Source: JACCYJ01 sp038198775 (GTDB taxonomy: Bacteria; Actinomycetota; Actinomycetes; Propionibacteriales; Nocardioidaceae). Taken from it: DNA of 64,000 nucleotides. Position 1 is the first letter of the stretch, and each line of letters opens with the position of its first letter. The translations under genes and the position numbers were made by a program. Under the pieces are notes generated by a model that saw only the letters and a list, made by a program, of their open reading frames with translations, searched no databases and was not told the origin of the DNA. The DNA lies in NCBI GenBank assembly GCA_038198775.1, contig JBBPZV010000006.1, forward strand, positions 186,001 through 250,000, read 5' to 3'. Of this stretch, positions 33,360 to 41,213 are shown in pieces.

Positions 33360-33600
33360 GGCGTCACAGTCTTCCACGTTGTGGGTTCAGGCTCGTCTGA
33401 CTAGTCCGTGTAGAGGCAGAACGGGGCCCCGCCGGATCCAGCAGCACCCGAACGTTGTCCTGCGGCTGGTGCTCGGCCAACTCCGCACCCAAACCGAGCG
33501 CGTGTCCCCGGCTGCTTCCAGGAATCGGATCGCCACCACGATTCGCCGAACCAACCGCTGTGACCTTCGGCTCGTCGGCCGTCACGGGACGCGACGTTTC
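33360..33600. other. 241-bp gap upstream of rlmN with one weak minus-strand reading frame
   Basis: Between the rlmN start and the end of the histidine phosphatase gene. A 73-codon minus-strand frame (33585 to 33364, MTADEPKVTAVGSANRGGDP at its start) covers most of it. Its third codon positions contain many T and A, unlike real neighbours, and no family is recognised. It may be a decayed gene or non-coding. The rlmN promoter must lie here, but I see no clear -35/-10 pair. Confidence 0.3.
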
Positions 33601-34164
33601 CTACCACTCCCCCCAGTGGCGCCGCACGACCGCCGGGCCATCCAGGGGTACCTCGAGCAGCGCCAGATCGGGCAGCTGCATGGCTTGCCAAGCGCCCAGA
33701 TCCGGCGGCCGCTCGGTGAGGGCGGCGACGAGCAGCGTCCACGCCGTCCCGTGCCCCACCAGGACCACGTCTCCACCAGTTCGGGCGTCGAGCAGCCGCC
33801 GTGCCGCGCGTACAACGCGACCGGTGGTAGCGGCCGCCGGCTCCCAGCCGGGGGCGGCCGGAACGTTCGGGGCGAGCACCGAACGCCGTACCAGTGCAGC
33901 GAACTCGGCGGGATCCTCGTACCACACCGTCGGCCGAGCGGCCTCGCCCAGGTCGTCGACGACCTCCACCGGCTCATCGGTTAGCAGCCGGGCGGTACCC
34001 GATGCCTTGGGCTCCGGCGAGCAGTACCACGCGGCGCCCGTCGGCAGCTCCGGCCGGAGTGCCGCGACCTCCGCGCCAGCCCACGGCGCCAGCGCCCACG
34101 CCGCCGCCGGCTGCCCGGGATCAACCAGCGGCCGCCCGTGCCGCACCAGCCACAGCCGGGTCAA
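33601..34164 (-). CDS. histidine phosphatase superfamily protein
   Basis: 187 residues. RHG motif WLVRHGRP near the N-terminus (His9), a second Arg/Glu region SPEPKASGTA and the late VGHGTAWTL with the second catalytic His. No signal peptide. Substrate unknown; family members include phosphoglycerate mutases and sugar phosphatases. I chose a TTG start at 34164, which overlaps the cdsA stop (TTGA) and gives MTRLWLVRHG, the usual N-terminus. A GTG at 34197 would add 11 residues inside cdsA. Confidence 0.85.
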   Translation of the reverse strand: MTRLWLVRHGRPLVDPGQPAAAWALAPWAGAEVAALRPELPTGAAWYCSPEPKASGTARLLTDEPVEVVDDLGEAARPTVWYEDPAEFAALVRRSVLAPNVPAAPGWEPAAATTGRVVRAARRLLDARTGGDVVLVGHGTAWTLLVAALTERPPDLGAWQAMQLPDLALLEVPLDGPAVVRRHWGEW

Positions 34165-35054
34165 GACACCGGCACTAGCACCTGCAGGATCACCCACGAC
34201 ACCGGCGCCACGAACAGCAGCGAGTCCAGCCGGTCCATCAGCCCACCGTGACCGGGCAACAGCGAGCCCATGTCCTTCAGGCCCAGGTCGCGCTTGACCA
34301 GCGACTCCACAAGGTCACCCAGCGTGGCCACGGCGGCGGCCGCCACGCCGAGCCCGACGCCCACCCACCAGCGCCCGCCGAGGCCGTACGCCACCGCCAG
34401 CCAGCCGACGACGCAGCAGGTGGCCACCGACCCGGCGAAACCCTCCCACGACTTCTTCGGGCTGATCACCGGCGCCATCGGATGCCGGCCGAGCCAGGCC
34501 CCGACCGCGTAGCCGCCGATGTCCGAAGCGGTCGTGACAAGGACGTACGTGGTGACCCGCCAGGCGCCGTCGTCTGCCGCGAGCAGCAGTGCCACGAAGG
34601 CCGCCAGCAGCGGCACGTACGCCGCGACCAGCACCCCCGCCGACGCGTCCCGGACGTAACCGGCGGCTCCCGCACCGAGCCGCCACACCAGGGACCCGAC
34701 GACGGTCAGCCCGAAGGCGAGCGACAGCGCCGCAGCGCCGCCGAGATAGGCGCCGACGACCATCGCTACCCCGCCGACGCCGACCGGCACCAGCGGGACC
34801 CGGGTGGGGCCGGTCCCGAGCGCCTTGGACAGCTCCCAGATCGCAACCAGCACCGCCACCACGAGCACGCCGACGAAGGCGGTCTTGACGATGAACAGCG
34901 CTGCCAGGATCAGCCCGGCCAGCACCAACCCGACCACGATCGCGACGGGCAGGTTGCGGCCGGCTCGGCCCACTCCGGCACCAACGGTCGCCCCCGGCGG
35001 CGTGGCGCCGGGGTTGTCCGCCGGCGACTCGGGAGCAGGGTGCGGCCGGCTCAC
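34161..35054 (-). CDS. cdsA: phosphatidate cytidylyltransferase
   Basis: 297 residues. Makes CDP-diacylglycerol from CTP and phosphatidic acid, feeding phosphatidylinositol, phosphatidylglycerol and cardiolipin synthesis. Around eight membrane helices. The family signature SLVKRDLGLKDMGSLLPGHG and GLMDRLDSLL is near the C-terminus, with the metal-binding Asp residues. A 35-residue Pro/Ala-rich cytoplasmic tail precedes the first helix. GTG start overlaps the frr stop by 4 bp. Confidence 0.96.
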   Translation of the reverse strand: MSRPHPAPESPADNPGATPPGATVGAGVGRAGRNLPVAIVVGLVLAGLILAALFIVKTAFVGVLVVAVLVAIWELSKALGTGPTRVPLVPVGVGGVAMVVGAYLGGAAALSLAFGLTVVGSLVWRLGAGAAGYVRDASAGVLVAAYVPLLAAFVALLLAADDGAWRVTTYVLVTTASDIGGYAVGAWLGRHPMAPVISPKKSWEGFAGSVATCCVVGWLAVAYGLGGRWWVGVGLGVAAAAVATLGDLVESLVKRDLGLKDMGSLLPGHGGLMDRLDSLLFVAPVSWVILQVLVPVS

Positions 35055-35608
35055 ACCTCGAGCAGCTCGGCTTCCTTGTGCTCGAGCAGGTCGTCGATCC
35101 CGTCGACGTGCTTCTTGGTCAGCCCCTCGAGGCGCTTCTCGGCTCCGGTGACGTCGTCCTTGCCGACGTCACCGTCTTTTTCCAGCTTGTCCAGCGCTTG
35201 TTTGGCGGTGCGGCGGATGTTGCGTACTGACACCCGGGCCTCCTCGGCCTTGCTACGCGCGAGCTTGATGTACTCCTTGCGGCGTTCCTCGGTCAGCTCC
35301 GGCAGCACCACCCGCAGCACGTTGCCGTCGTTCGCCGGGTTCACCCCGAGGTCGGAGTCGCGGATGGCCCGTTCGATCGCGCCGACGGAGCTCTTGTCGT
35401 ACGCGGAGATCACGACCACGCGCGGTTCGGGGATGTGGAAGGAGGCGAGCTGCTGGATGGGCGTCGGGCTGCCGTAGTAGTCGGCGGCGATCTTGGCAAA
35501 CATGGCTGGATGTGCGCGCCCGGTGCGGATGGCGGCGAAGTCCTCCTTGGCCACCTCGACGGCCTTGTCCATCTTGGCGCCGGCCTCGCGCAACGTCTCG
35601 TCGATCAC
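35051..35608 (-). CDS. frr: ribosome recycling factor
   Basis: 185 residues, the standard length. Splits the ribosome after termination together with EF-G. Typical segments: FAAIRTGRAHPAMF, YYGSPTPIQQLASF, DLGVNPANDGNVLRV and RNIRRTAKQALDKLEKDG. GTG start. Lies 31 bp downstream of pyrH and overlaps cdsA by 4 bp. Confidence 0.98.
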   Translation of the reverse strand: MIDETLREAGAKMDKAVEVAKEDFAAIRTGRAHPAMFAKIAADYYGSPTPIQQLASFHIPEPRVVVISAYDKSSVGAIERAIRDSDLGVNPANDGNVLRVVLPELTEERRKEYIKLARSKAEEARVSVRNIRRTAKQALDKLEKDGDVGKDDVTGAEKRLEGLTKKHVDGIDDLLEHKEAELLEV

Positions 35609-35639
35609 CAGGACCTCACCTCAGCTCGGGGGTGCGCAG

Positions 35640-36398
35640 TCATCCGGGGTGCACCAAGGTGCCGATCTTCTCACCCCGCACGGCGCGGGCGATGTTCCCC
35701 TCGGTGGTGAGGTCGAAGACCCGGATCGGCAGCGCGTTGTCGCGGCACAGGCTGAACGCGGTGGCGTCGGCCACCTTCAGACCGCGCTGCAGCACCTCGG
35801 TGAACGTCATCGTGTCGAACTTGACGGCGTCGGGGTGGGTGCGTGGATCTGCGTCGTACACGCCGTCGACACCGTTCTTGGCCATCAGCAGCACGTCGCA
35901 GGCGATCTCGAGGGCGCGCTGGGCCGCCGCGGTGTCGGTCGAGAAGTACGGCATGCCGACCCCGGCACCGAAGATCACGACGCGGCCCTTCTCGAGGTGG
36001 CGCTCGGCGCGGCGTGGGACGTACGGCTCGGCGACCTGGCCCATCGCGATCGCGGTCTGCACCCGGGTGGGCGCCCCGGACTTCTCCAGGAAGTCCTGCA
36101 ACGCCAGGCAGTTCATCACGGTGCCGAGCATCGCCATGTAGTCGGCGCGGGCACGGTCCATGCCGTGCTGTGACAGCTCCTGGCCGCGGAAGAAGTTCCC
36201 GCCCCCGACCACGACCGCCACCTGCACACCGCCCGCGACGACCTCGGCGACCTGGCCGGCGATGGAGGCGACGACGTCGGGGGCGACCCCGATCTCTCCG
36301 CCGCCGAACACCTGGCCCGAGAGCTTCAGGAGCACGCGCGAGTACGCCATGGCTGGCGCCGGTGGGGTCAGCGGATGATCTGTGGGTCGGGTGCTCAC
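35640..36398 (-). CDS. pyrH: UMP kinase
   Basis: 252 residues. Phosphorylates UMP to UDP. Amino-acid kinase fold: LLKLSGQVFGGG, VVVGGGNFFRG, DRARADYMAMLGTVMN, FGAGVGMPYFSTDT and GVDGVYDADPR. A 16-residue N-terminal extension precedes the core. GTG start with GAGGAGG 6 nt upstream. Member of the rpsB-tsf-pyrH-frr-cdsA run. Confidence 0.98.
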   Translation of the reverse strand: MSTRPTDHPLTPPAPAMAYSRVLLKLSGQVFGGGEIGVAPDVVASIAGQVAEVVAGGVQVAVVVGGGNFFRGQELSQHGMDRARADYMAMLGTVMNCLALQDFLEKSGAPTRVQTAIAMGQVAEPYVPRRAERHLEKGRVVIFGAGVGMPYFSTDTAAAQRALEIACDVLLMAKNGVDGVYDADPRTHPDAVKFDTMTFTEVLQRGLKVADATAFSLCRDNALPIRVFDLTTEGNIARAVRGEKIGTLVHPG

Positions 36399-36437
36399 GC
36401 TCGGCCTCCTCGCTGCTCTGACTGGGCGCAGTCTGCC

Positions 36438-37259
36438 TCAGCCGGCGCCCACCTCGAAGCGGGCGAAGCGCTTCACGCTCACGCCGGCCTCGTCGAGCAC
36501 GGCCCCGACGGTGCGCTTGGGTTCCTGCACCGACGGCTGATCGAGCAGCACCACTTCTTTGAAGAAGCCGCTCAGCCGGCCCTCGACGATCCGCGGCAAC
36601 GCCTGCTCCGGCCTGCCCTCCTCGCGAGCGGTCGCCTCGGCGATCTCCCGCTCCTTCGCGACGACGTCGTCCGGCACCTCCTCGCGCGCGACGTAAACCG
36701 GCCGCATCGCGGCGATCTGCATGGCCGCGCCGCGGGCCGCCTCCACGTCCTCGCCCTCGTACTCCACGAGGACCCCGACGGCGGGCGGCAGGCCGGTGGA
36801 ACGACGGTGCATGTACGTCGCGACCCGGCCGTCGTAGGCCGCCACCCGTCCCAGCTGCAGCTTCTCGCCGATGACTGCGGCGAGGGCGGCGATGTTCTCC
36901 TCGACGGTCTTGCCGTCAGCAAGGGACTGGGCGAGCAGCTCCGCCGCATCCGCCGGCTTAGTCCCGGACGCATGCGCGACGATGTCGGCCGCGAGCTGGC
37001 GGAACTCCTCGTTCTTGGCCACGAAGTCGGTCTCGCAGTTGAGCTCGACCATCGCGCCGTCGGCCGCGGCGACGAGCCCGGCGGAGGCGTGGCGCTGGGC
37101 GCCACGCTGGGCGACCTTGGCCTCGCCCTTGATGCGCAGCAGCTCGACGGCCTTGTCCATGTCACCGTCGGTCTCGGTGAGGGCCCGCTTGGCATCCATC
37201 ATCCCCGCACCGGTGCGGTCGCGGAGCGCCTTGACGTCGGTGGCGGAGACGCCGCTCAT
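36438..37259 (-). CDS. tsf: elongation factor Ts
   Basis: 273 residues. Nucleotide exchange factor of EF-Tu. N-terminal SATDVKALRDRTGAGMMDAK and the EF-Tu contact motif ELNCETDFVAKNEEF are clear. ATG overlaps the rpsB stop as ATGA with no strong ribosome site, so translation is likely coupled to rpsB. Confidence 0.98.
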   Translation of the reverse strand: MSGVSATDVKALRDRTGAGMMDAKRALTETDGDMDKAVELLRIKGEAKVAQRGAQRHASAGLVAAADGAMVELNCETDFVAKNEEFRQLAADIVAHASGTKPADAAELLAQSLADGKTVEENIAALAAVIGEKLQLGRVAAYDGRVATYMHRRSTGLPPAVGVLVEYEGEDVEAARGAAMQIAAMRPVYVAREEVPDDVVAKEREIAEATAREEGRPEQALPRIVEGRLSGFFKEVVLLDQPSVQEPKRTVGAVLDEAGVSVKRFARFEVGAG

Positions 37260-38272
37260 GATGCGGGCGCAGTCTCCGGCGCCTCCGCCGGTGTCTGCGC
37301 CACGTCGGTGGCCGGGGCGTCCCCGGGGGTGGCGTCGATGGCAGGCGCGCTGCTGCGTGGGTCGACGGCGGGCGCCGCGGTGTCGTCGTCGGGCCCGGGC
37401 AGCACCGAGCCGTCGTCGCGGTCGGCGGCAACAGCCCCGGTAGCGCTCGGCACCGGGTCGGCGGGTTCGGGTGTCGTGGCGGGCTCGGCGGCGGAGCCTT
37501 CGAGCAGCTCGCGCTCCCACTCCGCCAGCGGCTCCTCGGCACCCAGCTCGGCCCCGGCCGGCTCCTCCCCAGTCCGCACCCCGGCCCGGGCCAGCAGCCC
37601 CTCGGCGACGGCGTCGGCGACGACCCGCGTCAGCAGCGTGACCGACCGGATCGCGTCGTCGTTGCCCGGGATCGGGTAGCTGACGTCGTCGGGGTCGCAG
37701 TTGGAGTCGAGGATCGCGACGATCGGGATGCCGAGCTTCTTGGCCTCCTCGACCGCCAGGTGCTCCTTGTTCGTGTCCACGATCCACACCGCCGAGGGGG
37801 TCCGAGTCATGTCGCGGATCCCTCCGAGGCTCCGATCGAGCTTGGCGCGCTCCCGCTTCAGCTGCAGCAGCTCCTTCTTCGTCTTGCCGCTGCCGGCCAC
37901 GTCGTCGAAGTTGATCTCGTCGAGCTCCTTCAGCCGTTGCAGCCGCTGGTGGACGGTCTGGAAGTTCGTCAGCATCCCGCCCAGCCAGCGTTGGTTGACG
38001 TACGGCATCCCGACCCTCATCGCCTGCTCGGCGATGGCCTCCTGGCCCTGCTTCTTGGTGCCGACGAACATCACCGAGCCGCCCCGGGACACGGTGTCCT
38101 TGACGAACCCGTACGCCCGGTCGATGTAGGACAGCGACTGCTGCAGGTCGATGATGTAGATGCCGTTGCGCTCGGTGAAGATGTAGCGCTTCATCTTCGG
38201 GTTCCACCGCCGGGTCTGGTGCCCGAAGTGGACGCCGCTCTCGAGCAGCTGCCGCATGGTGACGACGGCCAT
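37256..38272 (-). CDS. rpsB: 30S ribosomal protein S2 with long acidic C-terminal tail
   Basis: 338 residues. The core (1-240) is standard: VTMRQLLESGVHFGHQTRRW, GTKKQGQEAIAEQA, QRWLGGMLTNFQTV, WIVDTNKEHLAV, ILDSNCDPDDVSYPIPGND. After residue 245 comes about 90 residues of Ala/Pro/Glu/Asp/Thr-rich low complexity, ending PAEAPETAPAS. Longer tails on S2 occur in actinobacteria, but this one is at the long end. ATG has GAAGGAG upstream. Preceded by a structured leader and a promoter (listed separately). Confidence 0.97.
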   Translation of the reverse strand: MAVVTMRQLLESGVHFGHQTRRWNPKMKRYIFTERNGIYIIDLQQSLSYIDRAYGFVKDTVSRGGSVMFVGTKKQGQEAIAEQAMRVGMPYVNQRWLGGMLTNFQTVHQRLQRLKELDEINFDDVAGSGKTKKELLQLKRERAKLDRSLGGIRDMTRTPSAVWIVDTNKEHLAVEEAKKLGIPIVAILDSNCDPDDVSYPIPGNDDAIRSVTLLTRVVADAVAEGLLARAGVRTGEEPAGAELGAEEPLAEWERELLEGSAAEPATTPEPADPVPSATGAVAADRDDGSVLPGPDDDTAAPAVDPRSSAPAIDATPGDAPATDVAQTPAEAPETAPAS

Positions 38273-38300
38273 GGCCGTTGCTCCTTCGTCGTGGTTTGCC

Positions 38301-38389
38301 GCACCGGCGGGACCGGTGCCCTGTCGCCCTACGCGCGACCCACCCCGGCGGTGCCGGGGACCACGGGCCTCGCCCCGCCGTTCGGCGGG
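38301..38389 (-). promoter_or_regulatory. three consecutive hairpins in the rpsB 5' leader
   Basis: Perfect stems at 38374-38379/38384-38389 (CCCGCC with GGCGGG, extendable by one pair), 38343-38349/38353-38359 (CCCCGGC with GCCGGGG, 3-nt loop) and 38301-38307/38313-38319 (GCACCGG with CCGGTGC, 5-nt loop). They fall between the proposed promoter and the rpsB ribosome site. Ribosomal-protein operons often carry leader structures that bind the excess protein; S2 autoregulation is known in other bacteria. Whether these bind S2 is inference. GC-rich DNA makes chance hairpins more likely, but three in 90 bp is notable. Confidence 0.4.
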
Positions 38390-38432
38390 CACGCGGGCGT
38401 GCGAAGTCGGCTCTTGCGAAGCCGCTGGCGCG

Positions 38433-38463
38433 AGTGTACGGCAGCCGCGGTCGCCGCTGCGAA
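38433..38463 (-). promoter_or_regulatory. probable rpsB promoter
   Basis: On the minus strand a TACACT -10 hexamer (38433-38438) is preceded by TTCGCA (38458-38463) with a 19-bp spacer. TACACT is a good match to the actinobacterial housekeeping consensus; the -35 and spacer are less good. A start near 38426 would give a leader of about 155 nt holding three hairpins. Confidence 0.4.
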
Positions 38464-38520
38464 TCCACAACCGGCCGCCGCGAGCACCCATCCCGGCGCG
38501 GCCGGGACCACCCTGGCGGC

Positions 38521-39132
38521 ATGAGGAAGCGACGGCGACCGATCCTGCTCGGGCTGCTGGTGCTGGTCTGCGGCCTGGCGGTTCTGCCCACCGCGGTGCA
38601 GGCGGCCGGCGGTGGCTGGCTCTGGCCGCTGCGGCCCCGCCCGGAAGTGGTACGGGGATTCGAGCCGCCCGCTGGCCCGTACGCGCCGGGGCACCGCGGT
38701 GTCGACCTCGCGGGAGCGGTGGGGCAGCCGGTCTTCGCGGTTGCCGACGGCGTGGTGCAGTTCGCCGGGACGGTTGCCGGCCGGGGCGTCGTCGTCGTCG
38801 ACCACGGCGCGGAGCGCTCGACCTACCAACCCGTGCGAGCGATGGTGCGCCGCGGGGAGCAGGTCAGCGCCGGTCAGCCGGTCGGGCACCTGCAGCTCGG
38901 TGGAAGCCACTGCTGGCCCCTCGCGTGCCTGCACCTTGGTCGGGTGGCCGCGACCACCTACCTGGACCCGCTGGCCCTGCTCGGCGGAGGACCGGTGCGG
39001 CTGCTGCCCATGGACGGCCCGCTGCCGGCGCCTCCGGCTGCGTTCCCGCCGCAGCCGAGTCGTGCTCCGCCACCCCCGATCACCGCGCTGCGGCTCGGAC
39101 TGCGGCTCGGCGCGGACTACGCGCGCGGATGA
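38521..39132 (+). CDS. secreted M23 (LytM-type) peptidase
   Basis: 203 residues. Signal peptide about 1-28 (basic RKRRRP, hydrophobic core, AVQAAG cleavage region). The LytM domain has GHRGVDLA with zinc ligands His58 and Asp62, and CLHLGR with His138. The first His of the usual HxH is Cys136 here, but CLHxG is the common actinobacterial form. A Pro-rich tail follows. It would cut peptidoglycan cross-links. Only plus-strand gene in the right half, divergent from rpsB and overlapping xerC convergently by 16 bp. Weak ribosome site. Confidence 0.88.
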   Translation: MRKRRRPILLGLLVLVCGLAVLPTAVQAAGGGWLWPLRPRPEVVRGFEPPAGPYAPGHRGVDLAGAVGQPVFAVADGVVQFAGTVAGRGVVVVDHGAERSTYQPVRAMVRRGEQVSAGQPVGHLQLGGSHCWPLACLHLGRVAATTYLDPLALLGGGPVRLLPMDGPLPAPPAAFPPQPSRAPPPPITALRLGLRLGADYARG

Positions 39133-40028
39133 GCCAGCTGGTAGGCCTTTCGCAGCCGCTCGGCACTGACATGGGTGTAGAGCTGGGTGGTGGCCAGCGA
39201 CGCATGCCCGAGGATCTCCTGCACGCTGCGCAGGTCGGCGCCACCTTCGAGCAGATGGGTGGCCGCCGTGTGCCGCAAGCCGTGAGGCCCGACGTCGGGT
39301 GCGCCGTCGACGCCGGCGAGCCGGCGGTGCACCATCGCCCGCACCACCCGCTGGTCGAGGCGGCCGCCGCGGGCCCCGAGGAACAGCGCCGGTCCGCTCC
39401 CCGACCGCGACAGCAGGGGGCGGCCAGCGCGGAGCCACGCTCCCAGAGCCCGGGCGGCGGGGACGCCGTACGGCGCCGACCTCTCCTTGCGACCCTTGCC
39501 GAGGACGCGCACGAGCGAACGTTCGGTGTCCACGTCGTCGACGTCGAGGCCCACCAGCTCCCCCACCCGGATGCCGGTGGCGTACAGCAGCTCCAGCACA
39601 GCGACGTCGCGCAGCGCCGGCGGCCCCTGCGTGCTGGACGCCGCTGCGGCGGAGTCGAGCATCGCCCGCACCTCGTCGTGGCGCAGCGTTGCCGGCAACG
39701 TGCGGTGCTGCGTCGGTGATGCGAGCAGCGCCCCGCAGTCCCTCTCGGCGCGGCCGCTGGTCGCCAGCCAGTGCGTGAACACCCGTACCGCCGCCGCCCT
39801 GCGCGCCAGCGTGGTACGGGCCCGGCCGCGGGCCTGCTGGGAGGCCAGGTAGCTGCGCAGCACCCGCAGGTCCAGCGCCGAGGGATCGTCAACACCCATG
39901 CGACCCGCGTGCTCGGAGAGCGCGGCCAGGTCACCCAGGTAGGCCCGCAGGGTGTGCGGTGCCAGATCCCGCTCAGTTCGCAGATGGCGCTCGTAGTCAC
40001 CGAGCACGACACGCCACGGCTGCTCCAC
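39117..40028 (-). CDS. xerC: tyrosine recombinase XerC
   Basis: 303 residues. Site-specific recombinase that resolves chromosome dimers at dif. N-terminal SAM-like core-binding domain (1-100) and catalytic domain with Arg154 (TGIRVGE), Lys178 (LGKGRKER), His249/Arg252 (PHGLRHT), His275 (ILGHASL) and Tyr284 (YTHVS). Length and motifs match chromosomal XerC, and its place next to dprA is the normal actinobacterial one, so it is not evidence of a mobile element. GTG start. Confidence 0.92.
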   Translation of the reverse strand: MEQPWRVVLGDYERHLRTERDLAPHTLRAYLGDLAALSEHAGRMGVDDPSALDLRVLRSYLASQQARGRARTTLARRAAAVRVFTHWLATSGRAERDCGALLASPTQHRTLPATLRHDEVRAMLDSAAAASSTQGPPALRDVAVLELLYATGIRVGELVGLDVDDVDTERSLVRVLGKGRKERSAPYGVPAARALGAWLRAGRPLLSRSGSGPALFLGARGGRLDQRVVRAMVHRRLAGVDGAPDVGPHGLRHTAATHLLEGGADLRSVQEILGHASLATTQLYTHVSAERLRKAYQLAHPRA

Positions 40029-40079
40029 GGGGGCACGATCCGGACAATGCCGCTCGGGGGCAAGTCGGCGCGCCGGACG

Positions 40080-41213
40080 TCAGCGGCGCAGTGAGGCGAC
40101 CACCCCGGGCGCCACCAGCCAGCCCCGCTCGGTGCAGGCGGCCAGCCCCCTCCCCTGAAGCCGGTCCAGGGCAGCTTCGGCCGCAGCGTCGCCGACCCGT
40201 GCCGCGGCAGCCACCTCGCCGGCGCCGAGCTCGCGTTCGACCATCAGCGCCTCGAAGACCGCTCGGTCGGTGTCGGGAAGGCTGTCCAGTGGCCTCGACT
40301 CGCCCTCGTGCCACCCACAGGTGTCAGAGCCGAACGCTGCGATGGACTCGGCGACCTCCGCACCCGACGTCACCAGCTGCGCGGCACCGTCGCGGATCTG
40401 CCGGTGCACACCCTGCGACGTCAGGCTGCTGACCGGCCCCGGCACCCCCATCACCACGCGCCCGAGCGAACCCGCCCAGTTGGCGGTGTTGAGCGAGCCG
40501 CTACGCCACGCCGCCTCCACTACCACGGTCCCGGAGGTGAGCGCCGCGATCAGCCGGTTGCGGCTGAGGAAACGCAGCCGGGTCGGGTTGGCGCCCGGCG
40601 GAAGCTCGCTGACCAGCATCCCCCGCTGTCCGACGCGCCGCAGCAGGGACGCGTTGCCGCGTGGGTACGCGACGTCGACCCCGCAGGCGAGCACGGCCAC
40701 CGTCACGCCTCCCACGGCCAGTGCACCCCGGTGCGCTGCGGCGTCGATGCCGTACGCGGCACCGGACACGATGCAGATGCCGAGCTCGGCGGCCTCGGCC
40801 GCTAGGTCACCCGCGGTCTGGCTGCCGTACGTCGTCGAGGCGCGAGAGCCGACGATGGCGACGGAGCGGTGCACCACGGCGGCCAGCGAGCCCGGCCCGC
40901 GGACCCACAACCCGAGCGGTGCTCCTCCGCGCTGCTGGAGCTCACCCACTTCGGCGAGGTCGGCGAGACCAGGGGGCCACTCCGGCTCGCCGGGGCAGAT
41001 CCAGCGCTGTCCCGTCTCCGGTGCCGCGGCGAGCAGCACCCGGGCGGCCGACCTCGCCGCCTCCGGGTCACCGCGCCGCCGCCAGCTAGCCAGCACCGCC
41101 TCGGGGTCTGCGACCTCGACGTCCCGGGCAAGATCTGGATCGCCCGGCTCGACCAGCAGGGAGAGCGCCAACCGCGTGACTCGGTCCCCGGTCGGCGCGA
41201 GCGACCCGGTCAT
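40080..41213 (-). CDS. dprA: DNA-processing protein A (DprA/Smf)
   Basis: 377 residues. Binds incoming single-stranded DNA and loads RecA in natural transformation; also widespread in non-competent species. Rossmann-like core: VAIVGSRASTTYG, SGAAYGIDAAAHRGAL, GVDVAYPRGNASL, RLRFLSRNRLIAAL and SGSLNTANWAGSLGR. A C-terminal winged helix (about 305-370, DRAVFEALMVEREL) is present. ATG overlaps the comM stop as TGATG. Confidence 0.95.
   Translation of the reverse strand: MTGSLAPTGDRVTRLALSLLVEPGDPDLARDVEVADPEAVLASWRRRGDPEAARSAARVLLAAAPETGQRWICPGEPEWPPGLADLAEVGELQQRGGAPLGLWVRGPGSLAAVVHRSVAIVGSRASTTYGSQTAGDLAAEAAELGICIVSGAAYGIDAAAHRGALAVGGVTVAVLACGVDVAYPRGNASLLRRVGQRGMLVSELPPGANPTRLRFLSRNRLIAALTSGTVVVEAAWRSGSLNTANWAGSLGRVVMGVPGPVSSLTSQGVHRQIRDGAAQLVTSGAEVAESIAAFGSDTCGWHEGESRPLDSLPDTDRAVFEALMVERELGAGEVAAAARVGDAAAEAALDRLQGRGLAACTERGWLVAPGVVASLRR

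Noticed and set aside
36438..38591. One continuous minus-strand frame spanning tsf and rpsB, which could look like a fusion
   Set aside because: The upstream part is out of frame with rpsB. S2 is encoded in its own frame and ends with ATGA overlap, so these are two genes.
39117..40028. Tyrosine recombinase as a sign of an integrated mobile element
   Set aside because: Length, motifs and position beside dprA fit chromosomal XerC. No attachment-site repeats or phage genes are nearby.
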